This document shows positions 38,854 through 48,280 of a stretch of DNA of 64,000 bases, piece by piece. Below the pieces are notes generated by a model, which was given only the letters and a program-made list of their open reading frames with translations, ran no database searches and was not told where the DNA came from. The stretch's first letter is position 1, and every line of letters begins with the position of its first letter. Made by a program: the position numbers and the translations under genes. This DNA is from Oscheius tipulae (Eukaryota > Nematoda > Chromadorea > Rhabditida > Rhabditidae): the NCBI GenBank assembly GCA_037178975.1, contig JASJZH010000006.1, positions 1,364,001-1,428,000 on the forward strand, in the 5' to 3' direction.

Positions 38854-38951
38854 AATTACGTTAATTACATTTGCTCTTGAGTTACAGTCGGTGTGTCTCG
38901 ATTTTATTAATAAACATTCTCTAGAGTAGCGTGTACATTCTTCCAATCAGA

Positions 38952-40137
38952 ATGTACCGCGAAAAAGAGAAGACGCGAATATTTTACTGGATTGCTCGCG
39001 CTGTTGGTGTTTTAACTTTAGTAGTTCTATGCATCCCTCCAGTATTAGTAAGTTTCACAGTAATGTATTTCACCGTCTTCGTCTATGTATCATTTTTTCA
39101 GATCTTGACTAAGTTCGGAGCAGAGACTTCTCCAGATGGTTCAGCTGTCTTTCAACACTATATCTACCCCTTTCTTGACTTTTTGTTCTTTGCTATTCAT
39201 TTTCCTCTTGCTTTAGTACGTTCAATGCGCACTTTTGAATTTTTCTCCCTCTCAGATTTTTGGCTTCAACAAAGAGTTCAACACTGAGAACACCTTCAAA
39301 ATCATGTTTATTTTGAGTCTCTGCGAATGTATCGTCCTGCTTTTTGATGCAGTTATTGTAATCTACTTGTTTCGCCCGGACTCTATTCCCGCCTTCATCG
39401 AAGTTCTTTCTGTTCTTCACTCAAATCTCTGGGATACAACACAATGGATCAACTTTATTCTTGCCTATAATCGCTTAACAGCTGTTGCCCTCTCAAATTG
39501 GCGCCCTTTGAAACACAACTTAATCTATCTAATTTTATTTACTCTTACTACAAGTCAGTACATTTTCTACACTTTGTTTAAAACAATATATTTCTTATGG
39601 AGATTTTATAGATTTCCAAAACTCAGTAGGCCCCAGTTTTTGCTTATTATGCAAGTTAGGATTTGTAAGAGCCTACTACAACATCAAAAAACTATCTTTC
39701 AGTCACTGACACAAATAAAGACAAAATATTTTTCGGCATATCAATAATGACATTTCTTCAATACTTCCTACTGCTGTTATACATGTTTACGAAGGTAAAC
39801 TCACTTCTGTACAAATAGCCTGTTCTCAATATGTTTTAATATTCTTCCATTTAAGAGAAAGCAAGTCCGAATTCGCAGCGAATGGCGTCTGACCATTCAA
39901 TCCTTTATCGGAGGATTCATCTGCGTTGCCTGGAAAAATTATCTTGCCGTAGATAATACTACAGACGTCTTTTGGTACACTATGACCGAACTTTTATACC
40001 GGGTGTTACTAGTTTTGAGTCCTGTAGTGTATGTTCTGTTCAACGAGTTTATATCCATTTTTATTAAAAAAATAGATTGGATTCAGACGTCTACGACGAG
40101 CCTACATCCATCTTTGGACAACTGGAAACCTCCGTAA
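38952..40137 (+). CDS. Serpentine receptor-like seven-transmembrane protein
   Basis: Five exons (38952..39047, 39102..39215, 39256..39664, 39703..39794, 39856..40137), 330 residues, all frames joining. Successive hydrophobic segments: VLTLVVLCIPPVL, YPFLDFLFFAIHFPLAL, FKIMFILSLCECIVLLFDAVIVIYLF, INFILAYNRLTAVALS, LIYLILFTLTTSQYIFYTLF, FFGISIMTFLQYFLLLLYMF, and LLYRVLLVLSPVVYVLFNEFI. AYNRLTAVAL holds the DRY position and RIRSEWRLTIQSFIGGFI resembles the loop before TM6 in nematode SR receptors. Exact SR family is not assigned. It starts about 100 nt after the stop of the preceding gene on the same strand, so co-transcription is possible. Confidence 0.72.
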
Positions 40138-40304
40138 AGTTGCACCGAGAAGTATTGAAGTCACCGACGTTTCAGCCTCTGGGACTCGAGTAACATAAAG
40201 TTTTGGAAGCATTTTATTTCTCATATATTTACATTTTTTTTGCTGGCAGATCGAAAGTAGAACAACAAAACACTTTAGCGAACCGCTGATCAGTAGAAAG
40301 AGTT

Positions 40305-40788
40305 CTATCGAAACACTAATCTAGGAAAAGAATTTTCGTCTCCGTTTATATGGAAAAAGGGATCCTTCGAAACATCTTCTTCTCTTCTCGGTTTCAATTG
40401 TACAGTGATCAAGTCAAAGACAGAAAAGTGTGTCCTCATTGATGAATAGATACCGTATAATTCAAGGATTGTCCAAATTGCCTCAAAAGGAACTTGAAAA
40501 TGAAAAAAAAGCTTTTGCATCAGCACAATAATCCAGCCAGACGTTGGTATCCCAGCTATATGTACAGTATGAACTATTGGCTACCAATCTTTTTTTTTAT
40601 AGAATTCCCATAGTGTAAAAACTATTGGAATCAAAAATATAGTCAAGATTTGGTTTGGATACATCTTCCGAAACAGCCCTTTTGATATCAGAATTTGCAT
40701 TGAATGGTAATAGAAAAATTGAATCGGAAATACAGTGAGCAAAAGTACGTTATAGTAATCAGATAACTGGACATAATCCCGAACCGCT
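40305..40788 (-). pseudogene. Multi-pass membrane protein fragment with a homopolymer frameshift
   Basis: Two open blocks on the minus strand. Block 1 (about 40591-40788) reads AVRDYVQLSDYYNVLLLTVFPIQFFYYHSM...NQILTIFLIPIVFTLWEFY; block 2 (40305..40552) reads GIPTSGWIIVLMQKLFFHFQ...ILELYGIYSSMRTHFSVFDLI and ends VFR. A 29-nt intron-like gap (GTAGCC to ATATAG) separates them, but the phases disagree by one base next to a run of nine A, so either a sequencing error or a disabling indel is present. No start exon was found in the 70 bp before the Ly6 gene. It resembles half of a serpentine receptor. Confidence 0.4.
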
Positions 40789-40858
40789 CTGTTTAATCCC
40801 ACTGGCACTGCTTAGAAAAAGTACGCAATATCAAAGTGAATCCCATTTGAAAACAGAT

Positions 40859-41775
40859 TTAACGGAAAAGACGAGCAACAAAAAGAGTGGCAGGAACAAG
40901 AGTCAGAGAAGTTGCTGTAGCTGAATTAGTAGGCCGGGCACCGCGTCCGATGCCAAATCCACTGCCTAGAAATTTTATTTTGACAAGGAACGGTTATAAA
41001 TAGTTCATTTAAGTGCAATACTTACCCGTATTGTTGGTCTGTGGTGGATCGGCAGAATTAGCCGTGTTGCAGTTATCGAAAGAACATGTGGTACACTGTG
41101 TGTCCATAGTGTTTGCTGGTAGATATGCGCAAGAGGCTGCGCATCCCTTGTAGGTCACTGAAAATCATGTCTCTATTATTTCCAAAACTGTCTTTTATCA
41201 TATGTAATGTGAAACACCGCGTTATCTAGAGTGTCCTTGCAGCAGCGCGTTCTCGGACACAACATTCGAAGACGTTCTAGGAAAAAAAAACTCAAAAGTT
41301 GATATGCAACGAAAAAGATTACACTGTATTTAGTTGTACAAGTTTGCTAATGCCCCGTTGGGGCTAGTGACAGGTAGATGCTTCTCCGGTTGAGCTACTC
41401 TGATAGGAGCAATGTCCTCCCAGAGACGCATCTCCCAAATTGGCTAGAATTGCAAAAAGTAATTGCTGTCACAAAGTATGTGGGAACAATTGCCAATTAG
41501 GGCCTCAGACAGAAAGACACACAAAAACTTTAGAGCATTTTCATCTAGAACTTCCGTGGGATCAGTTAGAAAGACTATATCGTCTTATGAGGCCTTTTCT
41601 GTACAAGTTTGAATCAGTACTCACCCTGATTGGCTTTCCGGATCGTGTAGCAAAGTGTGGAGATTGGGCAGTATTCTATTTTTGGATTATTGCAATCGAT
41701 GTAAGAATCACACGTGTAGCACGTCAGGCAGAAAGCAGAGCCGATCAAGGCAGCCAAGACAATAAAGCACCTCAT
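40859..41775 (-). CDS. Ly6/uPAR-like GPI-anchored three-finger protein
   Basis: Three minus-strand exons (41625..41775, 41026..41157, 40859..40965) encode 129 residues. Signal peptide MRCFIVLAALIGSAFC, then the Ly6 start LTCYTC, six further spaced Cys, and the diagnostic C-terminal CSFDNCN. A Ser/Thr/Gly-rich spacer leads to a hydrophobic end (SLTLVPATLFVARLF) consistent with a GPI signal. Such proteins modulate ion channels or receptors at the cell surface in nematodes (HOT/ODR-2-type); the specific role is unknown. Intron 1 is 467 nt and contains a copy of the dispersed repeat seen at 33.4 kb; intron 2 is 60 nt. Confidence 0.82.
41344..41524. repeat. Dispersed repeat, copy 2 (in Ly6 intron 1)
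   Basis: Related to 33421-33653: GCCCCGTTGGGGCTAG dyad, GAGCAATGTCCTCCCAGAGACG block and CCAATTAGGGCCTCAGACAGAAAGACAC end. It explains the unusual length of this intron. Confidence 0.5.
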
Positions 41776-42290
41776 TGCAGTCGTAGGAAAATGCACTGGG
41801 GGAATTTTTATCAGCCGTCGAAGCTCCGTCAGTCTGTCTTGTTATCTGTAGTAAACAAACCCACGCTTCCGACCTGAACAGAAAAAAGTTCGCTGGAAAA
41901 TCTTTGTTAGTCACTCTAGGTAAAGTCGCTTCAAGTCCAATGATACTGATGATTGTTTCCAACAGATAAGCAAACAGTCCACTTCTGTGTCCTGTCAGCT
42001 TGTCTTTTCCGCGAATTCATTTTAGCTTTCTGCATTCCAACAACCCTTAGCTAATTGTACTGCTTTTAAGTTGTTTCATTTGCCCGCCTGAAACGATCTC
42101 TTGAACCAAAAACAACGGGCAGACACGTTCATCGTTAAAGGTCAGCATATCTAGTTTTTTTGCCAAAAACACAAACAGTTGCGCTATAAGAAGTAAGTTT
42201 GGTCATCGAACTGTGTACGTCTACCATTCAACTTTTACAGTCCCATTTTGTTTTCAAATTTCACCTATTATACTACGTCTCTCTTCAGAA
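41776..42290. other. Divergent promoter region
   Basis: Between the Ly6-like gene (minus) and the small-protein gene A (plus). No exon is supported; TCTCTTCAG two bases before 42291 is the trans-splice acceptor for gene A. Confidence 0.5.
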
Positions 42291-42516
42291 ATGGATTACA
42301 AGCAAGAACATCAAGATCCTCACGCACTTATCCCCTCCAGTTTCCCGTCTTTTGATGCAGACCAGGATAAACAAGAGAAGAAGAGAGTTCAAGAGGAACG
42401 ACATGAAGAAGTAAAGGAGGTATATGTTTGTTTCCGATACAGATTCAATCAATTCGTTGCAGAAAGATGTGAGGGAGAAAGACTTCATTGCCAAAAGAAC
42501 TGATACGAATTCGTAA
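42291..42516 (+). CDS. Small hydrophilic protein of unknown function, paralogue A
   Basis: Two exons (42291..42419, 42463..42516) give 60 residues. The N-terminus is acidic/Pro-containing (MDYKQEHQDPHALIP), the middle a charged segment with DQDKQEKKRVQEERHEE, and exon 2 encodes KDVREKDFIAKRTDTNS. The same exon layout and a nearly identical ending (KDIREKQFNAKKTDTNS) occur in the gene at 43207, so the frame is confirmed by paralogy. There is no signal peptide or membrane segment; the protein is probably intrinsically disordered or helical. Both ATGs follow TTCAG/TTTAG acceptors by 2-4 nt. I know no family with this ending. Confidence 0.85.
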
Positions 42517-42777
42517 AGTACGTGCCGTATTAAATAAAAATTGCTCTCGCTGTCTTGAAAATCAATTGTATTGGCTCAAAACGATTATTGTTTGGGCATG
42601 CTGCTTGAATCAGTAGTGAAACTGACAGCTTCTTGCAGAAAGTGACCTCAATGAGACTCGGACGTGCTTATACAGAGTATTTTTATGTTCTGTCTGGGAG
42701 TCAGTAAAGACAGTACAAGTCAGATTTTGCAGTAGAGGGAGTTCGAGACAGCAGTGACAGAGATAAAGGAACACGCG

Positions 42778-43071
42778 ATGTCCGAGCTAGTTACATCAAT
42801 CAGTTTTGAAACTGGCCATTTTTCTATCTCTGAAGCACTCCTAATCAAAATCATCAATGCAGGCCTGTTTATATCCTTCATGTTGCCTAACGCAAAGTGC
42901 TTTGTTTATAGTCTGAGCCAATCTTTTGAACGCTTTTTTGAAAAACAAGGTCACGTTGCAGACGTGTTGCTCGACATCACGGGCCCCTCAAATCTCCGAG
43001 ACACAATAACAGTTACGCCTGATATAAAAGCGGATCTTTCAAATTACAAAAAGCCCGAGCGAGTTATTTAA
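42778..43071 (+). CDS. Possible single-exon protein of 97 residues
   Basis: An uninterrupted frame MSELVTSISFETGHF...KKPERVI lies between the two small paralogues on the same strand. It has a moderately hydrophobic centre (INAGLFISFMLPNA) and an acidic/basic tail. No acceptor directly precedes the ATG and no family is recognised, so it may be a chance frame. Confidence 0.25.
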   Translation: MSELVTSISFETGHFSISEALLIKIINAGLFISFMLPNAKCFVYSLSQSFERFFEKQGHVADVLLDITGPSNLRDTITVTPDIKADLSNYKKPERVI

Positions 43072-43206
43072 AAATTCGCATTCTACCAATGCTTGCAAAA
43101 AAACTGCATATCGAGCTTTCCCACCCTTCCCCCATTCAGGCCTTTTGTGGTGACCTGAACCAGACTTTAAAAACAACCAAAATGCATATTTTTCTTTTTT
43201 AGAAAA

Positions 43207-43418
43207 ATGGATAGCAACAAGAGCCAGCAGCCCGACATTGTCACCCCTGGGACGTACCAGTCTGGCGGTCAACAGCGAGAGCTCCAGAATCTGCACGATA
43301 AGATGGATCGCGAGGTTAAACAGGTTTCCAAGTACCAACATTAAACATCATACTTCGTTTGTAGAAAGACATTCGTGAGAAGCAGTTTAATGCTAAGAAG
43401 ACGGACACCAACTCCTAA
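43207..43418 (+). CDS. Small hydrophilic protein of unknown function, paralogue B
   Basis: Two exons (43207..43323, 43365..43418) give 56 residues: MDSNKSQQPDIVTP, a Gln/Arg/Glu segment with QQRELQNLHDKMDREVKQ, then the exon-2 ending KDIREKQFNAKKTDTNS. The intron sits at the same place as in paralogue A (after E/Q, phase 0) and exon 2 is 54 nt in both. TTTTTTAG stands four bases before the ATG. Conservation is concentrated in the last 17 residues, which suggests that the C-terminus carries the function. Confidence 0.87.
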
Positions 43419-43690
43419 AGAGTCATGGAAACAATAATCTTGTACAAAATACATTGGCGTAGTAAACCAGTTTTCAATGTGTTTCTTTGTAAAATAAAAC
43501 TTTCCGAAAAATGATGTTAGCAAACCCATTTTAAAGTTTCACGTCTTGACCCCTTATGGAGAGTTCCTAAAACTTTTAGAAGAAAGGGAAATCACGGCTG
43601 TCTCTTATTTATAAAAACAAACCACTTAAGACAGCTGTTGTTTGGGGAGAAACTGCTATCTCTCTACTGGAGAGGGTGGCGAGGCCGTGG

Positions 43691-43762
43691 GCCACGTTAG
43701 CTCAGTGGTAGAGCGTTGGACTTTTAATCCAACGGTCAAGGGTTCGACCCCCTTACGTGGCT
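43691..43762 (+). tRNA. tRNA-Lys (TTT), divergent
   Basis: Acceptor stem GCCACGT pairs with ACGTGGC; D-arm GCTCAGTGGTAGAGC; anticodon arm TTGGA-CTTTTAA-TCCAA with anticodon TTT; T-arm AAGGG-TTCGACC-CCCTT. T-rich runs for termination follow within 25 nt. The D-loop resembles that of tRNA-Cys, and the base after the acceptor stem would be T, which is unusual for Lys, so identity is by anticodon only. Confidence 0.88.
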
Positions 43763-45733
43763 GTAACATTTTTGTCTTTTTTGCGGTTAATATCCGTAGT
43801 CAGAAATACGCCTTGCGCATAGTTTTTTTTCACCTTATTCTTTCTGTGTAACAGAAAAAAATCTTTTCACGATTTCGTTACAAAACTTTACGGCCGGTCA
43901 ATACAGAGAAAAAAGCGTCCGATGTTATAATAAACCGTGAAAAGTCTCGTCAGTTCGCCTATAGAGCGCTCACGGCTTTCCTTCTCCGCTTTCTTTCTGT
44001 AACTTTCGGTAAACTCGGTAACTTTCCATTTTTTAAACGAAGAAAACTTTGGCTTGAAGTCAACAACAGACTCTTCTTGTGATGGGTTTCTTCGACTTCA
44101 ATCAAAATGCTGAATATGTGGACATCCACTTTTATGTGATTTTAGTGGTTTTGCAGTTAGACGAGATTTTTTCAATTAAAAAGCCATAAAAAAAGTTCTA
44201 GTTGTGACGTATTAGAACAAAATATCTGATACGTTTTTAGACCTACGTTCAACAAGTTCTACTTGTGAGTTTAGTCAAAGAGATGTTAGTTATTGATATT
44301 CGTTTTTTATCCTTCACAAGTTCACAAAACGAATATTTGTCTATGAGTATTGCTGCAATAATAAATTGTGGAAAAAGGAATAAAATGCTAAGGTAACTGT
44401 TAGAAAGGGAGGTGGGAGAACTGATCGACATGAACATTTCGAGTGGAAAATGCATTTTAGAAAACAAGTGACGGACTGGAGAAGTTTGAGCAAGAATAGG
44501 AAGGAACGGATCGGAAATAGATAGTTTCGCAGGATATGAAGTGTAAAATTTCTCATCGACTCTCTTTGCCTTCCGTTATTAATTTTTAACCAAACCGAAA
44601 GTGATTCAAGGTTACGAGCAAACACCCCTGAGCAAATCTAAACAATCTCCGACCAAATTTTCGGTTTTTCCGCTTTTCCTGTTTGGACAGTTCAATCTTT
44701 GTCACGATCATTTCCGAACAACAGCTGCCATTGTGATTCATGTTGCCACAGAAGCTGCTTCCGTTCCAAATGGCTGTCTGATGTCACGACGTTTCTATAT
44801 GGGCTCCTTAACAAAGAGAGAGCAAACAGACTATTGTAGTCTGGCGCAGAAACACATTAGTCCCTGCGGCTATATAAGCAACAGCATCTAAAACGTCAAC
44901 ATCACTTCTACAGATCCGATCATTCAAATTTTTTGCTGCTGTCGGCAGGACTACTCTCGCATTTTTCGGGAAGTATTAGTGGGGTTACCGGGTAATATAC
45001 GCCATATTGCCGGTAAACCGGTCTAATTCAGTTTTTAAGTGATTATGAAAACATGGGAGGTTCCTCACTTTTTTATCCTCTATTGTCCTCTTGCACTATT
45101 CTCCCTCGAAGCATCTCAAAGGCAGACACAGGGACGAGAAAAAGCGGCTTATTGTGACACCCTGCGGCATGCCTTTGCCCTGTCGCTCGCGCTCTGAACT
45201 CTCGACCATTATCATAACTGGACCGGTAAATCTCCTCTCTAAAAAGAGGGCCGAATCGAGAGAATAGACGTGTTTATTCACTTGGTGACGATCCAGTCAT
45301 CCGGTTCAAACAACCTTAGTTTCCCTTTTGACATCGAGACACCTCAAATAAGGGTGCAGTTGAAGCCTTTCGCCAAAGTTTTCGACTCACGTTTCTTGCA
45401 GAAATACTGTAGCACTCATCCATTTTTCCAATCCGAAGTCTAGTACTTAGAGCCAGCTTGTCTCCCTTCATTCAATACCTACAACAGGAAGTGCCTTTTG
45501 AAGCTTCCTTTTTTCACGTTTCCAAACGATAATAATGTCGTCGTAAACGACTCTAAAGACCAAAAAGAACAACCTCAAAAATCCTCAGAAAATTTCTGAC
45601 CAAAAATGATTGTTATCTTCTTGTTGACCTCATCTCTTGTTCATCAGCTCTCCAACAGCTGCTGAACAAACAGGAAAACATACAAGCTGCTCATAAAGAT
45701 TCATGTTTACTCATTTGTTTTCAGTCGTCCGAA
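43763..45733. other. Intergenic interval
   Basis: Two kilobases without a supported gene. A TATATAAG motif at about 44870 is followed by no recognisable frame. An imperfect dyad with TTACCGGGTAA and GCCGGTAAACCGG lies near 44985-45025. Confidence 0.45.
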
Positions 45734-46267
45734 ATGGCTACGTCCTCTCAGCCCATCGTACTTTTGCTCGTCTGCAGCCTGGCTCTTTCATTCACAAGTG
45801 GGTGTAACAGTTGTAAGTCTGTCCTGTCTAATCTTCCGAGTTTCGGTTGCCTAACATTACCTTTTTTTGTTTTTCGTATTCTAATACTCGACCAGTACAG
45901 ATCTACCCGCATCGCAGATGATCGGAGCCACACCCTACATGTTACAGAAAATGATGGAGTGTAAAGGGCACAAGGTTGTGTATGTTTCCATTAGATCTTA
46001 TAAGTTTTTAGGTATACGACATAGAAAATGTGCAAGACATTCATTCTTGCCAAGAAGCTTGCAGACAGTTTAATTGCGCAGCAGTGAATCTCTTCCAACT
46101 GGGGGAATTCCAATTCAAATGCGAAATCTTGGACACAATTGACATCATGGTTCCCGCTCAGGTAGAACAATCAAAATTGATAACAAATCAAATTTAAGGG
46201 TGCCGCCTGTTACTACACCCCGGGAGCTTATCCCGGAGCTGGATTGGGTTGGGGACGAAGAAAGTAA
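45734..46267 (+). CDS. Small secreted PAN/apple-like protein
   Basis: Four exons (45734..45812, 45901..45974, 46012..46161, 46199..46267) encode 123 residues. Signal peptide MATSSQPIVLLLVCSLALSFTSG. The mature part carries YDIENVQDIHSCQEACRQFNCAAVNLF...CEIL...ACYY, the Cys spacing and aromatic pattern of a PAN module, which mediates protein or carbohydrate binding. It ends with a Gly/Pro tail and RRK. The second exon starts after AGTACAG, the only acceptor that keeps the frame. An ATG-proximal TTTTCAG supports trans-splicing. The partner is unknown. Confidence 0.8.
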
Positions 46268-46841
46268 ACGTGCACCGATAATTTGTAAAGTGATCATAAA
46301 GCCCTAAGACTTTCAACTGTACATAGTTTGCTAATAAACAGTTCAATAACTTGCATATTTGTTAACGTAAGGATCTCTTTGTATAATTACAGCATTAAGG
46401 TCCTCTCGAAGAAATTGTCACCCTATGTTGCCTCCGGTTTGAAACAAGTTGGCTTTTTCGGCGTTTCGAACTTTTCGTTTTTCAAAATGTTTTTGACACA
46501 GTTCTATTGAATTACAACCTTATCGGAGCAAACTTACATGAAAGCACAGCTTCTGACCGTTTTCGATATTTACACATCTAGCTGCCAATGATTGTATTAT
46601 AACTCTTTAAATATGTACCTAAAGAAGCAAAATGCGTTTTTTTTAACTACAAACCTTGCCTGCAATGCCAGTAATTGTCAACTAACATCTTTTGCTTTTG
46701 TTATGTCACCTCGGCCAAGGGGACAAACGCACTGAGACAACCACAGACACGCTTCCATAATTTTGCGTTTCTCCCAACATATTCACTTTTGTAATGTGAG
46801 GTTTTTTTCGTGCCAGACCCCTATTCCATATGGTGAAAACC

Positions 46842-47653
46842 CAACAAAACAGTGTTCGGATAAAAACAGAACTTGATAAGGTTAAGAAGACCTTCGACCC
46901 CTACATTTAACGCAGTGAATATGCAGTGAAAAATTACTATGCAACTAGTCTGGGAAAACTCGAGCCTGCTCACATTTCAAGTCGCAAATTACAGAAAGTT
47001 GGAAATGGTAATAGATTCTGACCGAGTTTAGCTATACGATAGAAATGTTTGATACCTTTTATTAACATCGATGCATATATAAACGAAACACTGTAAATAC
47101 GTAAATAACATTTCTTAGAGCTCCGTCTTATAACGGCCGGAGTTCATTTGATTTCTCGCCAGCATGGTTCTGACTTTTCCCTCGACGTCACGGCAGCCGT
47201 TCACTGAGAAGTTGTTAAACTCTTCGTCTAACTGAAACATTTTGTTTCGTGGAATTTATCATGACACCTACGTCAATCAAATCAAGGACCGACTTTTCGA
47301 ATGTACTATCGGTCTGTATTTGTTTCTGCTGCAGATAGGACTTGATGCACCGACGAACGTGGTCCTTTTCCAGCGGCATGAACGGGACGTACTTGTCGAT
47401 CAAGTTGTGCTGAATCATTCGAGCGCCTTCCATCTGCCCTCCTAAAAGTTGCATTCTTAGGATAAGACGGCTATTTTTCTGAATTACAACAGGAAATTTT
47501 CTCTACTAACCGCGTCTCTTGTCTGTTTCAGCCTTGATTGCCTTATGAAAATCCTTCAAAGTCAGGTCATCGCGGTAGAGCTTGTTTCGATAGTGTTCGT
47601 ACGTTCTGTTTCTAATAGCGTTCAGTCCTTCATTGCTTAAAAATTGGTATCTT
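46842..47653 (-). repeat. 812-bp inverted repeat, left arm, carrying torsin exons 5 to 7
   Basis: Reverse complement of 50831..51642, with the same length and no difference found in the parts compared. It contains minus-strand copies of torsin exon 5 (about 47511-47635), exon 6 (47272..47441) and exon 7 (47115..47231), with the introns and the 3' flank including AATAAA. Exons 1 to 4 are absent, so alone it is a 3' gene fragment. Together with the right arm it brackets the LAP1-like gene and the 5' half of torsin. Confidence 0.9.
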
Positions 47654-47765
47654 CATTGTTTCTGTACCCATGCTGCTTTTTGATTATTTTCATCCTAATA
47701 TGCACTGAATTCTATTGATGGACTTTGATCGACTGACATTGTGATCAGTGTGAGTTGAATTTTTG

Positions 47766-47850
47766 CCACTATCTCGTTTGCTTTTGCTTCTCTTGCAAAA
47801 CGCCTTTTATTCCATAGGCGTTTTGCAGAGCAGCAAAGGAGATAGTGGTA
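47766..47850 (+). ncRNA. Long imperfect hairpin, microRNA-precursor-like
   Basis: CCACTATCTC at the left pairs with GAGATAGTGG at the right, and TGCAAAACGCC pairs with GGCGTTTTGCA around a 12-nt loop (TTTTATTCCATA); the intervening arms (TTTGCTTTTGCTTCTC and GAGCAGCAAAG) also pair with a small bulge. Total length about 85 nt with over 30 paired positions. This fits a pre-miRNA but also a tiny foldback transposon; no expression evidence is available. Confidence 0.45.
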
Positions 47851-48280
47851 AAGCCTAAGAAGATGTTTAAAGACACCTTGTCCTAGTTCTTATCATAAAG
47901 CTGGGCGCTTCTCATACGGGAAATGCTTCAGTAGTCTTTCTTTGTATCCTCTATTCTTACTTCATCCGTAGGGGTCAATTGTAAGAATCAATAGATGTCT
48001 TTTTCCGCAAAAAATGATTGGACGACGCAAAATGACCGAACCTAAATATTCCAAATATTTTTAAACACCGTTTGGTGAGGATGTGAGAAATAGCAGTGCT
48101 ATTTTGCCACTCCCTGTATCGGGCATATGATCGGTCTCAAACAAATTAGTGATCAGTGAGGTATGATAAGACTACACTGCAATTAGTTGTTGTGATAAAG
48201 CTTTTTTAGTGCCAGAGTATTTTCTGACCGCTTTCTTCTTCTGAAAATCCCAGCTTTTAAAATAAGAAATTTAAGGTACC

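Noticed and set aside
46842-47653. A second torsin gene on the minus strand
   Set aside because: Only exons 5-7 are present; no P-loop or Walker B exons lie further upstream on that strand, so it is a partial duplicate.
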